A stretch of 34,758 nt of DNA, from assembly GCF_003970865.1 (NCBI RefSeq), contig NZ_RXLZ01000051.1:1-34758 (forward strand), given 5' to 3'. A program made the position numbers and the translations under genes. Position 1 is the first letter of the stretch; the number at the start of each line of letters is the position of its first letter. Source of the DNA: Stenotrophomonas maltophilia (GTDB lineage: Bacteria > Pseudomonadota > Gammaproteobacteria > Xanthomonadales > Xanthomonadaceae). Under the pieces are notes generated by a model. The model saw only the letters and a program-made list of their open reading frames with translations. It did not search any database and was not told where the DNA came from. Below are positions 15,227 through 27,200 of this stretch, piece by piece.

Positions 15227-18200
15227 ATGTCGCACACGCTCAAGACCGCCCCGACCACGCTGCTGCGCAACCATCCAATGGCCTGGGCCATTGCGCTGGC
15301 GCTTGGCGCGGCGCCATGGGTCCCTGCCCAGGCCCAGCAGGCCTTCAGCCCGGGCTGGTTCGCCGATCGCGGCGCGGCCCAGGGCGCAGCGGCGCAGAGT
15401 GGGCGCATGCCCAACGGGGTGCCGATCCAGTTCCAGTTGCCGGCGCAGCAGCAGGACGCCGCACGCCAGAAGCTGCAGCAGTCCATTGACAATCTTGGTA
15501 CCGCGGCGCAGGCCATCGCATTGCAGCAACGGTTGCAGGAACAGGCCCGGCTGGCGCGACGCGATGCGGGCTTCGTGGTCGCCGATGGCCTGGGCAAGGA
15601 CGGCCTGAACGTCGATGAGAACCCGCTGACCCGTGGCTGGTTGAATGCACGCGAGGCGATCCAGTCCCAGGGCAGCGATGGGCGGATTCAGGTCAGCATC
15701 GAGCAAACTGCCGACAAGGCGATCCTGAACTGGGAGACCTTCAACATCGGTGGCAACACCACGCTGAGCTTCCAACAGAACCCGGATTGGGCGGTGCTCA
15801 ACCGGGTCAACGATCCCAACGCCCGGCCCAGCCAGATCCTTGGCCAGCTGAAGGCCAATGGCACGGTGTTCGTGGCCAACCGCAACGGCGTGGTGTTCGG
15901 CAACAACAGCCAGGTCAACGTCCGTAACCTTGTCGCCGCGGCGGCACGGATCAGTGATGGGCAGTTCCGCGACAACGGCCTGTTCAGTGCCGACAGCAAT
16001 ACCGCCGCGCTCAGCGAGGCCTTCGGCAAGGTGATGGTCGAGCAGGGGGCGCGTATCGTTACGCATGCACCCGGAACGGCCACCCGCGGTGGCGGCTACG
16101 TGCTGCTGGCAGGCAGCAGCGTGGAAAATGCAGGACAGATCGAGACCCGCAAGGGCCAGACGCAGCTGGCCGCGGGCGACAGTTTCGTGATCCGTCGCGG
16201 CGTCGGCACCGCGCAGAACACTGCGTCGACTACGGCCGGCAACGAGATCGCGCCGCGCTTCGTGCAGGGCAGCACCGCCGGTGACGTGCGCAACAGCGGC
16301 CTGATCCAGGCCCGCGAGGGCGACATCACCCTGGCCGGTCGTACGGTCGAGCAGGCCGGCGTTGCCGTCGCCACCACCACGCTGGCCCAGCGCGGCACCA
16401 TCCATCTGCTCAACGCGATCAGTGATCGCCAGGGCCAGGTGATCCTGGGATCGGGTGCGACCACGGCAGTGCTGATCGAGGACGACGGCAAGAGCGCCGT
16501 GCTGGACACCCAGCGCGATGCATTGATCAAGGCGTCGGCGGAGCAGGATGCCCTGCGCGCGGCAAGCAGCACAGGCACGTTCGACAACCTATCGCGGCTG
16601 CAGGACCGCCGCGACCAGTCGCGCGTGGAGATCGTCTCAGGTGGCGACATCAACTTCAAGGATGGCTCGTTGACCCTCGCGACTGGCGGCCAGGTGGTCG
16701 GCGACGCGGCGCGCCGCAGCTACGTGGGCAACGCGGCGCAGGTCGATGTCTCCGGCGCGGTCGGTGTGCGTGTGGCGATGGAAAGCAACAACGTACAAGT
16801 GAAGGTGCAGGGCAACGAGCTGCGCGATTCGCCCGACAACCGCGACAGCGGCACGCTGATCAGCAGCGAGGTCTGGATCGATCGTCGCGAACTGCAGCGC
16901 GTGGCCGCCGGTACCGGTGGCCATGCCGCCGAGCGCTGGTATGCCGGTGGTGGCCTGCTTGAGGTGGGCGGCTATCTGGACAACCAGCGCCATTCGATTG
17001 GCGAATGGGCTGCACAGGGCGGCACCGTGCAGCTGTCCGGAACCGAGGTGGTGACCCACGGTGGCTCCAGGATCAACCTGGCCGGTGGTAGCCTGGACGT
17101 CCAGTCCGGCGTGATCAAGCAGAGCTGGCTGCGCGGCACCGATGGGCAGCTGTACCGACTGGATGACGCGCCTGCGGAGATGCTGTACGCCGGCCTGTAC
17201 AAGGGATTCGAGGTTGATCACCAGCGCTGGGGCGTCAGTGAGGCCTTCCGCAATCCGTTGGTGGCGCCGGGCGAACGGGTTGACAATGGCTATACGGTTG
17301 GGCGTGACGCCGGCCGGCTGGTGATTTCTGCGCCGACTGCGGTGCTGCAGGGCGATATCGGTACCCAGGTGTTCCAGGGCGCACAGCAGGCCAAGGCGCC
17401 TGACCAGGGCGGCGATGGCTACGCGCAGGCACAGACGGCGGTGGCGCGCAACGCACAGCTGTGGCTGGGCCGCTATGACAGCGCAGGACGCAATGCGGTC
17501 TTCGATACCCAGGTGCGGATCGGGGAGGGAGCGCAGCCGGTGGCCGACTGGACCCTGCATGCGCCCATATCGGCACAGCAACGCAACACCCTATGGCTGG
17601 ACGCGGGCCGTCTGAGTGAGCAGCAATGGGGGCGCCTGGACCTGGCTACTGCGGGCAGCATCGCCCTCGACGGCAAGCTGCGCCTGCAGGATGGCGGGCA
17701 GCTGGTGCTGACCGCCAGTGACATCCGCCTTGGCGGTGATATCGGCATTGCCGGTGGTCGGCTGCAGGCCGGCAATCTGCTGGTCGTGACGGATGGCCCG
17801 GTGGTTCCGCTGCTGCAGGCCGGGCGTGGACGGGTGGAGATCGCCGATGGCGCGCGCATCGACCTTGCCGGCCGCTGGAGCAATCTGCTGCTGGACCCCA
17901 GCGCGGCACAGGGCCAGGCATGGAGCAATGGCGGCAGCCTGCAGTTGGAGAACAGCCACGACGTGAAAGTAGGCCGTGGCAGCGAGCTGAGCGTTGACGC
18001 GGGCGGCCGCGTCGACAGCGCGGGCAAGGCACGCATCGGCAAGGGCGGCAGCGTCAGTCTGCTGGCCAACAATGTTGACACGGGGAAGGGAAGTGCTGGG
18101 CGCCTGACCTTGGCCGGCGACGCACGCATCAGCGCGCTGGGCCAGGGCAGTGGCAGCCTGTCGCTGGGCGATGGCGGACACATCCGAATCGGCGGCGAAA

Positions 18201-21200
18201 CCGGTGCGGACGACGTGCTGGTACTGCGTGGCGAACTGTTCGGCAGCGGCTTCAGCCAGTATGACATCAACGCCCAGCAGGGCCTGGAAGTGGCTGACGG
18301 CGCACGGCTCGATGTGGTCATGCCGGGCTTGCGCCTGGCCAGCGACGCGCAGAAGGCGGGCACCCGCGAAGACGCGCTGCAGACATGGCTGGCACCGCTG
18401 TACAGTGCCGACCCGGTGAGCGGGCGCATCAACCAGCGTGCGGGTGCCGGCCTGGTCCTGCGCTCGCAGTTCGGCAATCGCGGCGGTGACCTGCGCATCG
18501 GCAAGGGTGCCAATGTGCAGGTCGATCCGGCGCAGTCCATCGAACTTCGCGGCGGCGGCAACATTACCGTGGAAGGGCGCCTGCACGCTGCCGGCGGGCG
18601 GATCCGGCTGGATGACGTGCGCCTACCCATTGATCCGTTCGACAGCCAGCCCAACAGCCGCACCTACCGCATTGCCGACGGCGCCGAGCTGGATGTCAGT
18701 GGCGACGCATTCAGCGTGGAGGATTCGGCGCGGCGGCTGCGCGGGCTGGTTCGCAAGGGCGGCAGCATCGAGATCGGAGGCGCGCTGGATTGGGAAGGTG
18801 CCGGTCAGGTCAGTGATCGCCCGGTGGATGCCTTCATCGTGGTCGAGGGGGGCGCGCAGCTGCGCGCCGATGGCAGTACCAAGGCATTGCACATCGATGG
18901 CCAAGGCCTGCAGCAGGTGGACAGCGATGGTGGCGAAATCGTGCTGCGCTCCGCCAATGCACTTTACTTGCACGGCGGAATGCATGCCGCGGCCGGCGGT
19001 GTCGGCGCGCATGGCGGTACCCTTGGCATTGCGTTCATAGGTGGCAACTACGCGAAGGGGGCCAGCAAGGATGTCCAGGTACCCCGGTTCCTCAACATCA
19101 GCCAGAAGCGCGATGTGGCATTCGCGTCGATCAAGCCGAAGTACGGCGAGGCACGGTTGTCGGTGGAGCAGATCCGCGACGGGGGGTTCGATAACCTGTC
19201 ATTGATCGCTGCGGTCCGCAGTGAAGGAGATATCGATCTGCGGATGGCGCAGAGCCTGCGCCTGTCGGGCTCGATCGGCCTGCTGCCGGGGGCGGCGGCG
19301 GGCAGCACCATCGCATTGCACGCGCCTTATCTGAAGCTGGCCAATCCGCCCTTGTCGGCGATCAGTGGCAACGAGCCCGAGGTCAGTGGTGAAGCGCCGT
19401 TGGCGACGGGGCGGCAGCATCGGTTGCAGGCTGACGCGCGATTGATCGATATCCGCGACCGTGTGGCGCTGGACGGGTTTGACGATGTTTCCCTGCGCAG
19501 CAGCGGCGACGTCCGCTTCCTCAAGGGGGCCACCAGCGCCGGTGCACTGGATGCCGACCTGCTGGCTGCGCAACGCCTGGAAATCACCGCCGCACAGCTG
19601 TATCCCGTCGCCGGCGCGTCCGCCCGGATCGGGGTCGGTTTCGATCCGGGCAGGTACTCCAGAGATATGATCTGGAAGAACCCGGCCGGCGTGCTGCGCA
19701 TCAACGGCCTTGCTGGGGCCGCGCCGGCCGCCCCGCTGTCGGCGATGGGCAACCTGATGCTGGCCGCTGCGACTGTCGAGCAGGGCGGTGTGGTTCGCGC
19801 GCCGATGGGCAGCATTACCCTGGGCGGAACCGACGGCAACCTGCAGGTCGCCTCGAAGGTCTCGTTCCTGCCAGGCAGCCTGACCTCGACCAGTGGTGCG
19901 GGGCTCAGCCTGCCCTACGGCGGCACGGTGGATGGCATCCAGTGGCGTCTTGACGGCACAGCGGTTGTGCCACGCAATGTGGGCGGTGGCGGGTTGCCGG
20001 TCGGCATCGGCGTCGTCAGCAGCCAGACCGACGTGGCACGCGGTGCGGTGCTGGACATGAATGGCGGGGGAGAGCTGACCGGAGCCGCGTTCGTCAGTGG
20101 CCGTGGCGGCTCGGTAGACATCCTGCGCCACGTCCTGGCCGAGGCCAATCCGCGCTACGGTTTCAGCCAGGCCGGCAGCGAGGTCTACGCGATACTGCCG
20201 GGCTACACCGGTAGCATTGCGCCGCAGGGCCTGTCCGACGGTGCCGCCGACCCAGGCGTGGGCCAGCAGATTGTCGTGCCCAGCGGCGTGCCGGGCCTGG
20301 CCGCCGGCACCTACACGCTCTTGCCCGCCAGTTTCGCACTGCAACCCGGCGCGTTCCGGGTCGAGGTGGGGACGAGCTCCACGACCGGTTCGGCTACGCC
20401 GCTGCCCACCGGGACGGGCTCCTGGCGCGTGGCAGGTCACCGCAGCGACGGTCTGGTCGAGACGGTCTCGCCGCTGCTGACCGACCTGCTGCTGACCCCG
20501 GCCGCGACCGTGCGCCGTCATTCCGGATACAACGAAACCAGCTATAACGCATTCTCCGCCGCCAGCGCGCAGCGCCTCGGCCTGCCGCGCGGCTGGCAGA
20601 CGGTCGACGCGGGCATGCTGCGCTTCGAATTGGGCGACGGTGCCGGTCGCCAGGGCACGCCCGCGCTGCGCGTCGAGGGCGAGGCGCGCTTCCAGGCGGC
20701 CAGCGGCAGTGCCGGGACGGGGGGCAGCGTGGAGGTGACGCGTGTCAATTCGGTCGGCACGCTTGAGATCATCGCTGCAGGCGGCAAGACGGATACCCGC
20801 CGTGATGGGTCGACCATTGAAGCCGACGCACTCAATGCCTTGCAGCCCTCGCGCCTGGTCGTCAACGCGCGGGTACGTTCGACGGCGCCGTCCTTCATCA
20901 ATGTCAGTGGTGTCGGCGGGGACGTGGTGGTCCGCAGTAGCGCCGTCCTGCGTGCACCGGAGGTGCTGGTCGGGGCGGTGTCCGGTGGCAGCGGCATCGT
21001 CGTCGAAGCGGGGGCGGCCATCGACACACTCGGCCTTGGCACCGCCGGGCTGCCTTCCAGCCTCGGCTACGTCTACCAGGTGGGCGGAGGGCTGCTTGCG
21101 GTGTCCAATGATCGGCCCGAGATGCTGGCGCACCCGGCAGGTACCGACGGTGCGGCCGTCAACATCGATATCGGTGGGTGCAGCCTGCAAGCGACCTGCA

Positions 21201-24200
21201 CCGGTCAGGCACGGCTGGTGTCCGAGGGCAGCATCAATGTCTCCACCAATGGCCAGCTGCAGCTGCACGAGGGTGCCACGTATGGCACGCGCGAGTTGGC
21301 GCTGGGTGTGGGCAACATCAACCTGGGCTCCGCCGAAGCCATTGCGCGGGCAGCAGCGGTGGCTGCGCTGCCGCCGGGCATGACGTTGAACCAGCAGGTG
21401 CTGGGCGACCTGCTGCGCGGCAATACCGCCACGGGCGCACCGGCACTGGATACGCTGCGCCTGAATGCCAGCGAGGCGATCAATGTGTTCGGCAGTGTGG
21501 ATCTGGATACCCGCGATGCGGCAACCGGAAAGCCTGCCCTGCGCAACCTGGTGCTGGGCACGCCCGCGATCCACGGTTATGGCGACAGCAGTGACCGGGC
21601 ACGCATCTTTGCCGCGGACCTGACCTGGGCCGGCCAGCTGGGCAGCGCGTCCGCACTCGGCAGCACCCAGACGCCGCCGGCCGCACCGGGCATTGCCGCT
21701 CGACTGGGTAGTGGGCAGCTGGACATCATCACCGATACCCTGCGTCTGGCGCCTTCGCCGCGTTCGCAGCCGTTGCCGGAAGTGGTGGCCGGGCGCCAGG
21801 TGCTGGGTTTCGCCGGCGTCAACCTGCAGGCGGCGCGTGAACTGGTGTTTGCCGGCAATGGTGCGCTGGATGTCTACCAGCGACAGGGCGACTACATCGC
21901 CGGCAAGGGCTGGACGTTCAGTGGCGGCAATCTCGACATCCAGGCTCCGTTGATCACTGCTGAGGCCGGCGCGAAGCTTTCGGTGAAGGCTGGAGGTACG
22001 CTCACTGCGCACGGTGCGGGGGCGGGCAGGGTAGCCGACGCGCTGGGTGCCGAACTGGACCTGCGTGCCAGTGATATCGTGCTCGATACGCGTTTCGCTC
22101 TGGCTTCCGGCAGGTTGACCGCCAACGCAGATCATTCCGTACGTCTGGGCAGCAAGGCCGAGCTGGACCTGTCCGGACGCAAGGTCAGCCTGTTCGACGT
22201 CGACAACTACAGCTGGGGTGGAGATCTCGAGCTGACCGCTGCCGATGGCAGCGTGCTGGCGGATGCCGCATCGCGGATCGATGTTTCGGCGCGCAACAAT
22301 CGGGCCGGGCGACTGACCGTCACCGCACTCGGTGCCAGCGACGGTCGCGTCGACCTGGCTGGGCAGATCCTCGGCCAGGCCAGCGGTCGCCACGACGTCA
22401 GTGGCAGCGTGGTGCCGTATGACGGCGGTGAACTGCTGGTGCGCGCGCAGCAGCTGCAGGATTTCAGTGGCCTGAACCAACGCCTGACCCGCGATGGCGT
22501 GACTGGCGCGCGCAGCTTCCAGATCAAGCAGGGCGACCTGGTGATCGGTGATGAAGTGAAGGCGCGCAAGGTTGACATCAGCGTGGATGGCGGCGCGCTT
22601 CGGGTAAACGGCCGCATCGACGCCAGTGGTGAGCAGGTGGGCATCATCCGCCTTGCTGCGCGGGACGACCTGCAGGTGGATGGCACCCTGGATGCGCACG
22701 GCACCGCGCTGCGCGTGGACAGCTACGGCAGCATCATCGACAGTCCGAACCGCGCCATCGTCGAACTGGAGAGTCGCAGCGGAACGCTGGCATTGGGTCG
22801 CGCCGCCAGGATCGATCTGCGCAGCGGCACCGATGTGGTGGTTGGCAACGGTGCGGGTCAGAACGATGGCCGTGCGCGCGGCACGCTGGCCCTGAACATG
22901 CCGCGCGCTGGAGGCCGAGATGCATCCATCCGCAGCGAAGCCGGCCTGCAGGTGCTGGGTGCTCGCGACATCTTCGCCATGGGCGTGCGCCGCTATGAGG
23001 ACGCGCCGCTGGCGACGACCCCGGATGTGAACGGCCATCATTCGCAGATGGTGACGCAGGCGTGGCTGGACAGCGTCGTCGACCCGGACAGCACGGCCTG
23101 GATGAATGCCGCGCTTGGCAACGCCGACCTGTCCGCACGCCTGGCGGCCTTGGGGAGCGTACGACTGCGGCCGGGCGTGGAAATCGTCGGCGTGCCCTCG
23201 GCGGCCAACCCCGACGGCGATCTGACCGTCAGTGGCGATCTGGACCTGTCCGGCTATCGCTATGGCCCGCAGGCCAATCGCGCCGATCCAGCACGTCGTG
23301 GCTTCGGAGAGGCCGGAGCGCTGCGCCTGCGTGCCGCGGGTGATCTGCATGTCTATGGCAGCATCAACGATGGCTTTGCGCCACCACCGGTCAGTCCAGA
23401 CGACGCCGGCTGGCAGTTGTTCGAGGGCAGCGATGCCACCGTGGGCGTCACGCCGTTCGGCGCTGACATCGTGGTGCCCGGTGATGGCGTGGTGCTGGAG
23501 GTCGGCTCACGATTCCCGGCTTCGTCGGTGCTGAACTACGCCATCAAGGTGCAGGGCACGCAGCTTCCGGCAGGCACGACACTGCCGGTGGAAATGACAC
23601 TGACCCAGGCTCTGCAGCTGCCTGCTGGCACGGTGTTGTCCGCGGCAATCACCCTGAACGATGGCCAGGTCCACGCGGCCGGAACCGTGCTTGCGCAGGC
23701 CCTGACAGTACCAATGGGCGCGCGCCTGGCCGCCGGCTTCCAGCTGCGAAGCGCTGCAGACGTCGCAGCGCACACCTGGCCGGCCGGGGTGCCGTTGCCG
23801 ACGGAGCTGCGGCTGGCGGCGAGTACGCCGTTGCCGCGTGGCGCACTGATTCCGTCGATGACCCTGGTCAAGCTTCCGGGTGGCGTGCCGGTGAAGCTGC
23901 GCCCCTCGGACAGCGATGGACGGCAAGGGCGCAACTGGGCGCTGGCACAGATGCTCCCCGAGGGCACCACGTCATGGGATCTCTCGTTGGTGGCCGGTGC
24001 AGATACCGAGTCCTCCGATCCTCGCCTGCGCAGATTCGGTGCCAGTGGTGATCTGATGCTGTCCGACACGCATTACGGTGTGATCCGCGATGCGCTGAAG
24101 CAGAACAAGTTCGTGCGCGAACGGCTGGTGACGGCGGAGGGCGCGCTGCGCGAGAACGTGGACACCAGTTGGATCGGCAAGACCGCCAAGGCGCTTGCCG

Positions 24201-27200
24201 AGCACCTGGGCAAGAGCGAGGATGCGCTGTGCGCCGCGGGCGGAAGCTGCATGAACGCGCCCTATCTGTTCACCAAGCTGGGAGCCGAGGAGTTGGCGGG
24301 CGATCCTGACCTGGAAGGCACCTCGGTCAAGGACTTTGGTGACCTGCCTTGGGTGGGCATGAGCGAGGAGGCGATCTGCAATCCGCCCGAGGCGGGCTAT
24401 TGCGTGATGCCGGGCGAGATGCGCGAGATCACCACGATGGGGCCACCGCGGCATGGAACGCCGATGTGGAGCGTCCTGCGCACCGGCACCGGTGATCTGC
24501 AGCTGTCGGCTGCCAGGGACGTGCAGATGCGTTCGGTGTTCGGCGTGTACACGGCCGGTACCCCCACGTCGCTTGGCAATGGTCACGATGCCCGCTTCCA
24601 GTCAGGTCGCAGTCCGCTCGGTGACCGCGATTCGCTGCTGGGCCTGCTGCAGTCGACCGGTGACTATGATGCCGCGCTTGCGGCTTACCAGGCGTGGTAT
24701 CCGGACCATGGCGGAAACCTGAGTGTGATTGCGGGTCGTGATGTCACCGGAGCAACCTGGGGCAGTCGTTCCGCTACAGGCGGATCCGACAACGGTGTCG
24801 CTGGCACCTTCAGCAGCGCGACCGGTGGCTGGCTGTGGCGGCAGGGCACCGGAACAACCACGGGTGTCGAGCCGGTAGCCACCAGTTGGTGGATCAACTT
24901 CGGCACCTACGCCGCGTTCAATCCCACTGACATCCGGGACAATCCGAAGATGGTTGGTTTCACCGGCCTCGGCACCTTGGGTGGTGGCAATCTTGAGGTC
25001 GAGGCAGGCCGTCATGGCGGCGTGACAGCCGCCAAGGGTGAAGCACTCGGCGTTCTCGGCGGCACCCTCTACTCGACAGCGATCAATGCGGCAGTGGGCG
25101 CCACCGGTCGCGTTGATGATGGCCGCCTTGTACAGACCGGTGGTGGCGATCTGAGCCTGCGGTTCGCCGGTGCGTTGAATCCGCTGCTGGCCGCAACGTC
25201 GATGAGCCAGACCGGCAACACCCAGGCCCCACAGCTCAGCGGCACGCTGGTCAATCTGCGAGGCCACCTCGGCATTGATGCCGCACGGATTGGTGGCAGC
25301 GTTGTGCGCGCCAATGACTACCGGTCCATCAGCGCCGACCTGCGCGCGAGTGATCCGTTCCGCGCCAGTACCAGCGCTGCGATGGGGGGGCCGCTGCTGG
25401 TGCTGGGCGATGCGGTCGCGGACCTGCAGGCGCGAGGAGATGTCGTCCTTTCCAGTGCCGCGGATGGCGGTCGGGTCCGCCAGTACAATGCGTTCGAGGC
25501 CAGGGCGGACGATGGGTCGCGGTTGCTGGGCGTTACCGGATTCTCGCTGTGGACCGCTTCCACTGCGGTCAACCTGTTCTCTGCAGGCGGCGACATCGTG
25601 CCTGTTGGGCAGGCGACAACGCAGGTGGAAGCAGATGGTGGATTGGAAAGCGTCGTGGGTGGCGCCGTCTACCGCATCTATCCCTCGCGCTTGAAGGCCA
25701 TTGCGGCCAACGGTGACATCAAGCTGTCACGGGCCGAGAACAAAACCGTGCTGATGACTGCTCCAGGTCCCAACAGCACGCTGCAGCTGCTGGCGGGCAA
25801 CTCCATTCTGGCAGCGAGCGATGCTCCGATGATCAGCAGCTCGGGAGCGGATGTTCGACTTCCCTCACCGTTTGATCCTCTCTTCAATGGGTTCGGGGGC
25901 CACAGTCGCAACCAGCTGCTGCGCAGCAATCTGTCGCAGGACGGAACGGTGGCACCGCTTAATGTTGGGCTCAGCGACGGTTCGCCATTGTTCGCGTTCG
26001 GGCCGAACCGGCCGATGCTGAGCACGCCGCGTGCCGGCGATAGGCAGCCGAACCGCTTCTACGCCGGCAGCGGCGACATCATCGGCCTGCGTACCGGCGG
26101 CGAATGGGCCTTGGGCACCAGCGCGGGCATGATCCGAACGGTCGGCACCTGGTATGACGTGTCGGCGCCGGTTCAGCTGCGCGCAGGCATGGACATTCTC
26201 GGCAGCTCGGTCATGGCGATGAACAATGGCAGCACCGACATGACTGTGGTCCAGGCTCGCCGTGACATCGTGCACACCAACCTGACCGTGTTTGGCCCAG
26301 GAAACGTCGATGTCAGTGCAGGCCGCCAGCTCCGCCAGGAAGACAGCGGCAGCATTGTCTCGCGCGGCGGGCTGATCCAGGGCGACACGCGCCCGGGTGC
26401 GAGCATCGCGGTGACCGCCGGCAATCAGTACATCGCGTTCGACGCTGTGCGCGCCCGCTACCTGGATCCGGCCAACCTCGCCGATCCTTCGCAGTCGCTG
26501 GCATCGCAGCCCGGCAAGGCGGTGAAGATCTACGACAAGGAGCTGAAGCAGTGGCTGCAGCAGCGCTTCGGCCTTGCCGTCGACGGCGCCGAGGCCCTGG
26601 CTGTGTTCGACCGGTTGCCGAAGGAACAGCAACACATCTTCCTGCGCCAGCTCTACTACGCTGAACTGCGCGAGGGCGGCCGCGAATACAACAATCCGGA
26701 TGGACCGCGATTGGGTTCCTACCTGCGTGGTCGCGAAGCCATTGCAACCCTGCTGCCGGACAAGGACGCAAACGGCAAGACGATCGATCGCAGCGGCGAT
26801 ATCGTGATGTACGGAGGTTCCGGCGTGCGTACCGAGGCCGGTGGCAACATCGAGCTGATGGCGCCCGGTGGGCAGATCGTGGTGGGCGTGGTCGGCGAGG
26901 CGCCGCCTGCGAGCGCGGGCCTGGTGACCCAGGGACAGGGCGATATCCGCCTGTTCAGCCAGGACAGCGTGCTGCTCGGCCTGTCGCGTGTCATGACCGC
27001 GTTCGGCGGTGACATCCTGGCCTGGACGGAGCAGGGCGACATCAATGCCGGTCGCGGCTCTCGCACCACGCTGCTGTATACGCCGCCGCGCCGGATCTAT
27101 GACAACTGGGGCAATGTGTTGCTGTCGCCGCAGGCGCCGGCCAGCGGTGCCGGCTTCGCCACGCTGGCCCCGATTCCCGAAGTGCCGCCGGGCGACGTCG

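Noticed and set aside
19199..23350. Very long open frame on the minus strand opposite tpsA
   Set aside because: High GC makes stop codons rare in antisense frames. The translation is rich in His, Gln, Arg and Ala with no domain, signal or Shine-Dalgarno, and the sense frame has clear TpsA motifs.
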